A stretch of DNA of 64,000 nt from Bacteroidia bacterium. Lineage in GTDB: Bacteria > Bacteroidota > Bacteroidia > J057. The number at the start of each line of letters is the position of its first letter. The stretch's first letter is position 1. Location of the stretch: contig JAWPMV010000001.1 of the NCBI GenBank assembly GCA_033391075.1, positions 5,580,001 through 5,644,000 on the forward strand, in the 5' to 3' direction. Made by a program: the position numbers and the translations under genes. Below the pieces are notes generated by a model, which was given only the letters and a program-made list of their open reading frames with translations, was not told the DNA's origin and made no database searches. Positions 49,443 to 57,236 of the stretch are shown in pieces.

Positions 49443-50957
49443 CTATGGCTTTTCCTGCCGATCATCTCCTATCAAAAGGGATAAACGTTGATCATTTGCT
49501 TCGATAAGTTTGAGTAATTCTTCCGAACTCAAATTCCCTTTTGTATTCCAAATCCTTTCGACAAAAGCAGGTACTCTTCTCCTCAGACTAGGAATCTCGG
49601 CTTCTTCTGGCTGCTCCCAGGCACACATCTCAGCACCTATGATGAGAGGCGTTTTTTCTAGCTGAATAGGCTCAAAGGAAGGAGCTTTATCCCACCAGTT
49701 TTCCCAACGCCACATATTCCATCCATAAATCGTCTCCGCTGACCACTTCCTTTGATTTACCACATACAAGGGTTTCCAGGAAGTATTGACTACCGTATAG
49801 CCATCCTTAATGAGTTGATCGGGAAGGTAGCGATTGGTTTCAAATTCAAATACAAGGATGTCTTTGGGGATTTCGACTTCCCCTTCCGGGCCAAATCCTT
49901 CCCAGACACACATTTGTTTGCCAAATCCTTTGATCATCTCATTCATCTGGATCAGGAAATGGCGGTACAGCTCATGCACATCAGGTTTAATTCCTCGTTT
50001 CTCTACATAGGCCTGAACCTTGGGATCATCCATCACTTTGTGGAAATAGGCTTCATCGCCTCCAATATGAAAATAAGAACTGGCCCGAAAGACATCCATC
50101 ATTTCCTGGCTAATCCGGGAAATGGCTTCATACGCCTCTTCGTTCCCCATATTGATGATCCATTTATTTTCGGCCGTATCCTCCAGCGCAAATATTTCAG
50201 GATATTGAGTTACAAATTGCATCGCATGACCAGGTACTTCCAATTCGGGGATGATAGTAACTCCCCTGGCCTGTGAGTACTTTTCCCAGGACTCTAATTC
50301 CTCCAGGCTATAATGACGGTCTGGCGTGGGAAGTTTGGGATACTCTCTGCTAGGGAAAGTGAAAGATTGATGATCGGTAAAATGCAGATGCAGGTATTTA
50401 ATCTTATAAAAGGCAGCCAGGTCAATCAACTTTAGCACCGATTTTGAGCTGTGCCATTTACGAGCAAGATCAATCATCAAACCCCGAAAATTGGCATCGG
50501 GCTGATCATAAATAGAAAGGATAGGAAATATCAATCTGCCTTCCTGTTCTTGCACCAATTGAAGCAAGCTACTTTTTGCCATCGCCAGAGCCGCCTCACT
50601 TCCGCCTCGTACTTCCACTACATCAGAAATTTCTATTTGATAGCTTTCCTTCGATAAACCAGGCTTTATCCCAAAAACAATATCTGCCTCACTTCCCATA
50701 GAGGAAGTAGTTTCCATAGATACTCCTGTAAGTTTCTCCAGCTCTTTACTAAATACCTCTGCCAGGCCTTCAATTGTGGAATTAGGCGCATATATCTTGC
50801 TGCTTTCCGTTAACATCAGGGATTTCTCTCCCATTTTCAGCTGCTTTGGCTTGGGGATCAAACTAACTTCCAGGCTTTGGTCCAGAAACTCGGTAGTTTG
50901 ATCACAGGAAAATAGGCTAAGGCCTATGAGGGAAAGAAGTAGTAGGATTTTATTCAT
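49443..50957 (-). CDS. Beta-N-acetylhexosaminidase (GH20), lipoprotein
   Basis: A 504-residue GH20 enzyme; the start MNKILLLLSL gives a lipoprotein signal (lipobox LFSC). An N-terminal GH20b domain is followed by the catalytic barrel: 'FRGLMIDLARKWHSSKSVLKLIDLAAFYKIKYLHLHFTDHQSFTF', 'IIPELEVPGHAMQF' and the catalytic Asp-Glu pair in YFHIGGDEAYFHK (around residue 300); 'GWNMWRWENWW' follows. It removes terminal GlcNAc or GalNAc from oligosaccharides, working with the chitinase encoded 15-60 bases upstream on the same strand. Confidence 0.93.
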   Translation of the reverse strand: MNKILLLLSLIGLSLFSCDQTTEFLDQSLEVSLIPKPKQLKMGEKSLMLTESSKIYAPNSTIEGLAEVFSKELEKLTGVSMETTSSMGSEADIVFGIKPGLSKESYQIEISDVVEVRGGSEAALAMAKSSLLQLVQEQEGRLIFPILSIYDQPDANFRGLMIDLARKWHSSKSVLKLIDLAAFYKIKYLHLHFTDHQSFTFPSREYPKLPTPDRHYSLEELESWEKYSQARGVTIIPELEVPGHAMQFVTQYPEIFALEDTAENKWIINMGNEEAYEAISRISQEMMDVFRASSYFHIGGDEAYFHKVMDDPKVQAYVEKRGIKPDVHELYRHFLIQMNEMIKGFGKQMCVWEGFGPEGEVEIPKDILVFEFETNRYLPDQLIKDGYTVVNTSWKPLYVVNQRKWSAETIYGWNMWRWENWWDKAPSFEPIQLEKTPLIIGAEMCAWEQPEEAEIPSLRRRVPAFVERIWNTKGNLSSEELLKLIEANDQRLSLLIGDDRQEKP

Positions 50958-51020
50958 AACGTTTTTCTCTTGAGCTAAAATAGAAGTACTATCGCAATTT
51001 TGCACTTGAATTTGAAGACC

Positions 51021-52241
51021 TTACCTCTTGATCAGCTTCTTGATATAACTTCGCCCATTTGTATGAATGACTAAGAGATACAAGGCATCAGCTAAATGGG
51101 ATAAATTCCAGCTCTTTAGGTTCGGTCCTATATTTAGTCTTTCCTCCAGTAATACACGCCCCTGCATGTCACGTATTTCTATCCGTGAATTTCTATCCTC
51201 CACATTCATTTCCAGACTGATCTGATCTGAAAAAGGATTGGGATACAAAGTCGCATTCAATTGAGCAAGTTCAGGTTCGAGGGGAGTGGTTTGCGCTATC
51301 TGCTCATAGATAGTTTTCAGCAAAGAATAATGTTCCAAAGCTCCAAAAACATCTTGTCCGATCTCCCAGATCATAATGCCCGAAGTTTCCATTTGGGCCA
51401 ATTGAGTTTTAGCCTGTATGCCCGGAATGCCATTGTAATATCGTTGACCGACTGTATCCTCATAGGCATAGCTGCTATCTTCTGCCACCATCGACGCATA
51501 GGTAAATGCCTGACCGGTATTTGGGCTATCCCAATTCCTTCCATAAAAAGGCACCCCCAGATTCATACGCTCAGCACTGACTCCATGTCCTTTCCAAAAA
51601 GCGATTCCCTGATTGGCGAAGGAATAGGGAGAGTGATCTCCGGGGCTATTGGGATTCCAGGGGCCTGTGAGGTCATAGGCCATAAGGTTGATCCAGTCAA
51701 AGCTGGCCAATGCAGCATCCGTGATATCGGCATATCGAGTAGTCGCGGGCCAGGCGGCAGATATTTCAAATCCTTTGGCGTGCAGAGAATCCGCCAGCTC
51801 CAAAACAAAGGGGCTATACAAGGCATCCACATGGCTCCATTCCAGGTCTACATCTATTCCATCCAGATTATGGCTTTCAACATAAGCCACCAATTGATGC
51901 ACAAAGGCTGTACGATTGACTGCTTGCATACGCAATTTATAGGCAGCTTCCCACTCAGGCGTGAGCCCACCTCCCGCTATCGCAACAAATACCTTAATCG
52001 ATGGATTCAAACTTCTGGCTCGCGCTACAATGGGATCAATGTCTTGTCCACCTATAACCAGATTCCCATTGGCATCCGGATTGAGGAAAGACAAATTCAA
52101 ATGGGTGATCCTCTCAAAATGAATATCATTTTGCAGGGCAAACCTATAGTGAGGGAAATATGCAATAATCCGAAAATTCTGTGCTGTGAGATCAGAACAG
52201 AGAAAAAACAGGCAGCAAATAAGAAGCAGCAGTTTTCGCAT
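51021..52241 (-). CDS. Secreted chitinase (GH18) with type IX sorting domain
   Basis: A 406-residue protein with signal peptide MRKLLLLICCLFFLCSDLTAQ. The GH18 barrel runs from 'RIIAYFPHYRFALQNDIHFERITHLNLSFLNPD' through 'KVFVAIAGGG' to the catalytic motif DGIDVDLEW (DxxDxDxE, Glu near residue 132), then 'INLMAYDLTGPW' and 'GIMIWEIGQDV'. The last 80 residues are a type A T9SS domain ('LYPNPFSDQISLEMNVE', 'IEIRDMQGRVLLEERL', 'ALYLLVIHTNGRSYIKKLIK'). It should cut chitin or related beta-1,4-GlcNAc chains outside the cell, with the GH20 lipoprotein finishing the fragments. The GH20 gene follows on the same strand after a 63-base gap. Confidence 0.93.
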   Translation of the reverse strand: MRKLLLLICCLFFLCSDLTAQNFRIIAYFPHYRFALQNDIHFERITHLNLSFLNPDANGNLVIGGQDIDPIVARARSLNPSIKVFVAIAGGGLTPEWEAAYKLRMQAVNRTAFVHQLVAYVESHNLDGIDVDLEWSHVDALYSPFVLELADSLHAKGFEISAAWPATTRYADITDAALASFDWINLMAYDLTGPWNPNSPGDHSPYSFANQGIAFWKGHGVSAERMNLGVPFYGRNWDSPNTGQAFTYASMVAEDSSYAYEDTVGQRYYNGIPGIQAKTQLAQMETSGIMIWEIGQDVFGALEHYSLLKTIYEQIAQTTPLEPELAQLNATLYPNPFSDQISLEMNVEDRNSRIEIRDMQGRVLLEERLNIGPNLKSWNLSHLADALYLLVIHTNGRSYIKKLIKR

Positions 52242-52675
52242 GATGAGTCTATTTTTTGAGTAGAGGCAATATGCCTTAATTCACCTAAACAGTAAAAAAA
52301 GAGGGGGAATTTGTGATAAAGACTTTAGCTATTTCCCCTTTTGCACATAGCCTTAAATTTTCCCGGACATCCAATTCTATAATACTGAATTCTCCCAATA
52401 TTCACGCTCCTGATTTTTGTAAGCATAGGAGATTAGGTCTAATTTGAGGTCTCAGATATGCATCCTGGTTGCGATTTATTGTACTAAAGGGAATTCTGTG
52501 AAAGAATCATAGAAGCTTGTTATAAATCATTCCATCTGAAGATTTTTCCCCTTTGTACTTGCTTATTTTTTTTAAAGCTTCCTATTGTCAAGACGCGGAT
52601 ATCTCAAGGTAATCCCATAATTATTCAGATAATTCGGAGGTCTTTGCATTGAATATCAGAAAAAATCCGTCTTCT
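52242..52675. other. Divergent intergenic region before the UbiA-like operon
   Basis: About 430 AT-rich bases between the chitinase gene and the UbiA-like gene, both reading away from it. The promoters of both should lie here. 'TTTGTACTTGC' near 52552 and 'GGAGG' at 52636-52640 stand out but no complete -33/-7 pair was found. No RNA gene or repeat was recognised. Confidence 0.4.
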
Positions 52676-53545
52676 ATGCGGAAGCGAGTTATCAGAAGAT
52701 TTGTCATGGACGAGAAACATATATTTTTTATAAAGGATAAGCGGCTTTTTCAGTTTTTGCTGGCTACTCTCGCACTTTTACTGAGCGGTAGTATTGCAGC
52801 GAATAAGTTAAATCCTGTCTATCTGGGACTTCTCATTATTTCTGGTTTTTGTGGAGTAGTTTTAATTTATGACCTTCCCTTAGTTAATCACCGATTACCA
52901 CTCCGGGAAAGGTTGCAGGATTTCCTCCAACATAAAAGAAAGGTCTTTTATACTGCTTTGCTTATCCTGATTTCTCCTTTTGCCATAAACTACTTCTCTG
53001 CCTTTAGTTTTGTCCTCCTGGCCATCACCGCAATTTTAGGCGTTCTCTATTCTTTTCCTTTGAAAATAAAGGGAGAATTTACCCGGCTCAAGAACTTTCT
53101 TTTCCTTAAGAATTTTATGATTGGAATTGCCTGGGGATCCCTGATTCTGATAGGCGGGGGAAGCTGGGAAGATCCCTTGCTGATTTCTCTTTTCATATTC
53201 GCCAGCCTGCAAGTATTTATTGGTAGTATGATTCGGGATGTACCAGATCTGGAGAGAGATATACGGATTGGAATCAGAAGCTTTCCTGTCGTTTATGGAG
53301 TTAAGCATAGCATTGTATTCATGCATATACTCAACCTCCTTTCCTGGGGCCTTAGTTTCTATCTTTATGGTAATATGGAGTCTATGATTCTGGTTTCCAT
53401 AATCGTCCTTTGGCGCTATGTAAATCTACTCATGCTCAATAAGTATCAAAGGTCTAAACTCTGGGGTCAGAGTTTCAACCTCATGACCTGCAATCTCTTT
53501 TTTGGGGTATTATTAATTCAACACCTTTATGGACTTTATGTATGA
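52676..53545 (+). CDS. UbiA-like prenyltransferase family membrane protein
   Basis: About 289 residues with eight or nine hydrophobic helices. The start is uncertain: TTG 52649, ATG 52676 or ATG 52706 are all in frame. The second Asp-rich motif of UbiA enzymes is clear: GSMIRDVPDLERDIRIGIRSFPVVYG. The first motif is degenerate: 'IYDLPLVNHRLPLRER' stands where many bacterial small members read '(V)YTLDRLLD', so Mg-diphosphate binding by that motif is doubtful. 'GVLYSFPLK(I)KG..TRLK' is also family-typical. Real family members move prenyl groups onto aromatic or lipid acceptors in the inner membrane. The next gene overlaps its end by 17 bases, marking a tight operon. Confidence 0.75.
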   Translation: MRKRVIRRFVMDEKHIFFIKDKRLFQFLLATLALLLSGSIAANKLNPVYLGLLIISGFCGVVLIYDLPLVNHRLPLRERLQDFLQHKRKVFYTALLILISPFAINYFSAFSFVLLAITAILGVLYSFPLKIKGEFTRLKNFLFLKNFMIGIAWGSLILIGGGSWEDPLLISLFIFASLQVFIGSMIRDVPDLERDIRIGIRSFPVVYGVKHSIVFMHILNLLSWGLSFYLYGNMESMILVSIIVLWRYVNLLMLNKYQRSKLWGQSFNLMTCNLFFGVLLIQHLYGLYV

Positions 53546-54053
53546 AATAAGCCCAATGTACTGGGCTTCCCTTATTTTAATATCAGCCACAGGCTTTACC
53601 ATCCTCTGGTTATTTGATGCCCTTACCCACAAAGAGTTGGTCGAGGTAGATATCACGGATAAGGAATTACAAACACATCGAAATATTCTGGTCGTTTCTG
53701 TCCTGATGGAAATGTCTCTGGTAGGGATGTACTGGTGGAAGCTGGAAATGCTTCCCCTTTTCCTCACCTTCTTTATCGTAAGGACAGTGCATGAGTTTAT
53801 AGACGAACTTCACTTCCATACCGACAGATGCAGTGTATATGAATCTCGTTTACATCTGGGCATGTGGGTCTTTGTGATTGGGAAAACGATTGCCATGTTT
53901 ATGTGGGGCTTCTTTACCCAATACCAGGGCATCGAAAGCTTACCACTGATCTATTATATCTGGGGAGCGATTATTCTCTCAGTCATGTCTGTAGTCAGCA
54001 TGGCAGAATGGCAAAGAGGCCTGGACATGAAATGGGTAAAACTCAATATATGA
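53529..54053 (+). CDS. Four-helix membrane protein of unknown function
   Basis: A 174-residue integral membrane protein with about five hydrophobic segments. Between them is a conserved-looking polar stretch, 'RTVHEFIDELHFHTDRCSVYESRLHLGMW', holding four His, several Glu/Asp and one Cys, which could bind a metal or substrate at the membrane face. No family was recognised. The gene overlaps the UbiA-like gene by 17 bases and the reductase gene by 4 (ATGA), so it is an integral part of the operon. Confidence 0.72.
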   Translation: MDFMYEISPMYWASLILISATGFTILWLFDALTHKELVEVDITDKELQTHRNILVVSVLMEMSLVGMYWWKLEMLPLFLTFFIVRTVHEFIDELHFHTDRCSVYESRLHLGMWVFVIGKTIAMFMWGFFTQYQGIESLPLIYYIWGAIILSVMSVVSMAEWQRGLDMKWVKLNI

Positions 54054-55063
54054 AAGCCTTGTTCCTAACGGGATACGGATTCAACATCAAAGACAATGTC
54101 AAATTCCTCAAAAAGGAAATAGGCAGTCCGGGTCCCCATGATGTACAGATCAGCGTTCATGCTGCGGCCTTAAATCCCGTGGACTATAAGATTGTCTGGG
54201 GATTTGCCCTCATCATTACCCGTCCTAAACGTCCCTTTGCTTTGGGATTTGATCTGGCGGGGACTGTGATAGGCAAAGGCGAGCAGGTAAAGGATTTCGA
54301 TATGGGAGATGAGGTATATTCGAAAGTGCCCTGGGAACAGATGGGAACCCTGACAGAGGAAATCATTGTCCACTCAGATGCGGTCGCCCTGAAACCCCGA
54401 AATTTGAGTTTTGAGGAGGCTGCCGGTATTCCTTTGATCTCCTGTACTATTTATGATGCTTTTGAAGTAGCCGGAATAAAGAAAGGGGACCGTGTTTTGA
54501 TCACAGGAGGTTCTGGAGGAAGTGGAAGCTTTGCAATACAGTATGCAAAGCATTTGGGTGCCTATGTATATACGACTACCAGCAGCTCCAATGTCGATTG
54601 GGTAAGGGAGTTGGGAGCAGATGAGGTAATCGATTATAAAAAGAAGGATTTTAGAAAAGAGATAAGCGAATTGGATATTGTAATTGATACCATAGGAGGA
54701 AGATATCCCTGGCAAAGTTTAGAAGCAGTAAAAAGGGGAGGAAAAATTATCTCCATAGCCGGACATCATGATGAGGAAACCTTGAAGGAAGTAGGCATCG
54801 CCAAAATCTTTCGCCTCCTTTTCCAACTCAAAGGAAGTATCCTCATGTATCGCATGCGGAGGAAAGGAGTTTTCTACAAGCATGTGTGGAGTTATCCAAA
54901 TCAGGAAAAGCTCAACTACATCCGTAAGCTTTTTGAAGAAGAAAAGATTAAAGCAATCGTAGATAGGGTTTACGAATTCAAAGATGCCGTTGAAGGGCTT
55001 TTATACCTAAAAACCCATAGAGCCAAAGGAAAAGTGATCATCCGGATAAAAGAATCTTCTTAA
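54050..55063 (+). CDS. Zinc-free MDR family oxidoreductase
   Basis: A 337-residue medium-chain reductase. The start MKALFLTGYG overlaps the stop of the preceding gene (ATGA). The N-terminal GroES-like part is 'VHAAALNPVDYKIVWG' and 'PFALGFDLAGTVIGKG', and the nucleotide site is 'VLITGGSGGSGSFAIQYAKHLGAYVYTTTS', where GGSGGSG replaces the usual G-x-G-x-x-G loop. No zinc cluster is present. Such enzymes reduce quinones, enones or prenyl-type double bonds with NADPH. It lies in the operon with the UbiA-like protein and the flavoprotein. Confidence 0.87.
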   Translation: MKALFLTGYGFNIKDNVKFLKKEIGSPGPHDVQISVHAAALNPVDYKIVWGFALIITRPKRPFALGFDLAGTVIGKGEQVKDFDMGDEVYSKVPWEQMGTLTEEIIVHSDAVALKPRNLSFEEAAGIPLISCTIYDAFEVAGIKKGDRVLITGGSGGSGSFAIQYAKHLGAYVYTTTSSSNVDWVRELGADEVIDYKKKDFRKEISELDIVIDTIGGRYPWQSLEAVKRGGKIISIAGHHDEETLKEVGIAKIFRLLFQLKGSILMYRMRRKGVFYKHVWSYPNQEKLNYIRKLFEEEKIKAIVDRVYEFKDAVEGLLYLKTHRAKGKVIIRIKESS

Positions 55064-55074
55064 AGAAATTTCCC

Positions 55075-56592
55075 GTGAAGGAGAAAAGAGAAATATATGA
55101 TATGATTATTATAGGTGGTGGACTTGCCGCCAGCTTTTTGTCATTGTCTATTTTTAAACGAAATCCGGATTTTCGCATTCTCATCATCGAAAAAACAGAA
55201 TATTTCCCCCAGAAAATAGGAGAATCCCTGCTAGACATAGCAGCTCTTTTCGTCAAAAGTCTGGATATAGATCATATTCTCTCAAGACATACTGCAAAAA
55301 GTGGAATTCGATTTCTGTTCAATGAAAACAAGAGTTCGGACCTCTCTCAAATAGCCGAATTTGCCAGTCCGACTTTTCCTGGTTTGATCAAAGGCTATCA
55401 TCTCGATAGGAAGCTATTTGATCAGGACATTCTGGATGAGGTTGACCGTAAAGGAGCCCAAATTTACAGACCCGCTCAAATCCTGAGATTCAGCCATGAA
55501 GATTTTAAAAATGAGCTTGATCTTGAAGTAGCAGGTGAATTTAAAAAAGTGCAGGCAAAATGGCTGGTTGACGCTACAGGCAGGCACCGATACATTCCGA
55601 ATGAATTGAAATGGGAGGACAGGAAAATTGGTTTGAATACAGGAGCCATTATGGCCCATTTCAAAAACATAGCCCCTACTGAAATTTGGGATACTCCACA
55701 AAATGAATATTGGGATACGGCTTCTATCGGACTTAGAAAATTTAGTACCACCCATTTGATGCGCAAGCATTGCTGGTGGTGGATCATTCGTCTGGATGAG
55801 GAACGGACCAGCATAGGAGTAGTTTTTGATAAGCATAAGGTCGACTTTGAAGACCCTCAAGCTTTCTTCCTCCAGCAAATACAGGAAGACCCCCAACTTT
55901 CTCTCATGACCGAAGGGGCAGAAAGAGGCAAAATCAGACATATAGAACATCTGCCCTATGTGAGTAAACATTTGTACTCAAAAGGAATAGCCTTATTGGG
56001 AGAAAGTGGAGCCTTTCTTGATCCATTTGTAAGTCCAGGTATAGAGTTGATCGGACAACAATGCATTTTTCTATCAGAGCTTCTTTGTCAGGAAAAAGAA
56101 TCAAATCGCTTTGATGCGAAGGCCTGGAAATCATACGAAGGGATTTTTCAACACGCCTATACTTCTCGTTTGAGAATTTATGAAGAGGCCTATCAGTTTA
56201 TGGACTCCTATGAGCTTTTCACCAATTGGCTCATGCAGGGCAACTTCATGTATTTTGTTCGGGTGGTATACCCAGCGGTCATATTCCCACATCGTCTCAG
56301 ACTCCCTTTGCGTTTCAATCTGATGGAGAGAGTCGCCCTCAACTATTTCAGCCAGCGTTTCAAAAAAATATATGAGCAACGAAAACAGCAAAATCGCCAG
56401 CTAGTTTATCCTCCCAATAGCTTGAAATATTCAGGTGTTCGCCTGACTAGAGGTCCTCGCTTTTTGCTGACCCCAATAATTTTATTTGCAAAAATATTGG
56501 GAGGATATCTGAAACTGGAACTAAAGGAATTGAATTATTTATTCAAGTCTGATCCGGGTCGAGTTCGCTTTTCCTTAAAATCTCCACCCTAA
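55075..56592 (+). CDS. FAD-dependent oxidoreductase of the halogenase/geranylgeranyl reductase type
   Basis: A 505-residue flavoprotein. The FAD-binding start is MIIIGGGLAASFLSLS, followed by 'IEKTEYFPQKIGESL' (the KIGES element of flavin-dependent halogenases and related monooxygenases), and the second FAD site is 'LLGESGAFLDPFVSPGIELIGQQC'. Halogenases carry W-x-W-x-I-P; here the corresponding region reads HCWWWIIRLDE, so the Pro is replaced by Arg and halogenation is not assured. A C-terminal 120 residues are unusual. It ends the operon with the UbiA-like, membrane and MDR proteins (11-base gap to the MDR gene) and may oxidise, hydroxylate or reduce the operon's product. Confidence 0.8.
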   Translation: MKEKREIYDMIIIGGGLAASFLSLSIFKRNPDFRILIIEKTEYFPQKIGESLLDIAALFVKSLDIDHILSRHTAKSGIRFLFNENKSSDLSQIAEFASPTFPGLIKGYHLDRKLFDQDILDEVDRKGAQIYRPAQILRFSHEDFKNELDLEVAGEFKKVQAKWLVDATGRHRYIPNELKWEDRKIGLNTGAIMAHFKNIAPTEIWDTPQNEYWDTASIGLRKFSTTHLMRKHCWWWIIRLDEERTSIGVVFDKHKVDFEDPQAFFLQQIQEDPQLSLMTEGAERGKIRHIEHLPYVSKHLYSKGIALLGESGAFLDPFVSPGIELIGQQCIFLSELLCQEKESNRFDAKAWKSYEGIFQHAYTSRLRIYEEAYQFMDSYELFTNWLMQGNFMYFVRVVYPAVIFPHRLRLPLRFNLMERVALNYFSQRFKKIYEQRKQQNRQLVYPPNSLKYSGVRLTRGPRFLLTPIILFAKILGGYLKLELKELNYLFKSDPGRVRFSLKSPP

Positions 56593-57165
56593 GGAAATCT
56601 GAGGCAGGAAAAAAACCTGCTTTATTTCCTCAGTCCGGTTCTCGATACTGTATGTGGGATTTAGATATAATACACTCCTCAATTGAGGATTTACATATAA
56701 AACATCTTTATAAAAATAGATTTCTCCACCTATATAAGGAGTTAGTAAAATGACATCTACTCTTAAATCTTCCTTGGCAGGATTTACCAGGGTGAAATAT
56801 TCCCAACCACTAACCAGGCCTATATATGGGTTGCTCTCTCTGTCTTTGAAGAGTTCGATCTTATATCGGGTATTTAGGGTGAGCTGTAGTCCCACTCTCA
56901 ATACATCTTCATCAACTGTATTATCAAAAATCCTCTCTGTCAAGACATCGGGAACATCTGTCGCAAGAGTATACAGGGCCATACTCAGCTTCCCATCCTT
57001 TGTCAGGTTTCGGCCGATATGCAGAAAAAAACCATTCAGGATGAAAGGAGAAGGTTCTATTTCCACTCGCCAGTTTTTGGAGGATTCCGAGTTTTCGTCT
57101 TGCGAAAATGCAGATTGCTGGCTAAGAAAGAGGAAGGTCAAAAGAAAAATAACTAGACGGTTCAT
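56575..57165 (-). CDS. Small outer-membrane barrel protein (DUF3575-like)
   Basis: A 196-residue protein with signal peptide MNRLVIFLLTFLFLSQQSAFSQ. The rest is built of amphipathic strands ('SPFILNGFFLHIGRNLTKDGKLSMALYTLATD', 'VGLQLTLNTRYKIELF', 'PYIGLVSGWEYFTLV', 'YIGGEIYFYKDVLYVNPQLRSVLYLNP') and ends in Phe (ISLGWRF), as outer-membrane proteins do. It may be related to the barrel at 35321-36037. It converges with the flavoprotein gene and overlaps its last 18 bases. Confidence 0.7.
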   Translation of the reverse strand: MNRLVIFLLTFLFLSQQSAFSQDENSESSKNWRVEIEPSPFILNGFFLHIGRNLTKDGKLSMALYTLATDVPDVLTERIFDNTVDEDVLRVGLQLTLNTRYKIELFKDRESNPYIGLVSGWEYFTLVNPAKEDLRVDVILLTPYIGGEIYFYKDVLYVNPQLRSVLYLNPTYSIENRTEEIKQVFFLPQISLGWRF

Positions 57166-57236
57166 GACTTTAGTTTTGCTGTGTAAGAAGAAATTAGCTT
57201 ATGTTAAGTATTTATTGTTCAAAAACAGATTAGGCC

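Noticed and set aside
51261-52259. 332-codon plus-strand frame opposite the chitinase
   Set aside because: The minus strand encodes a complete GH18 protein with catalytic motif and sorting domain; the antisense frame has no domain-like pattern.
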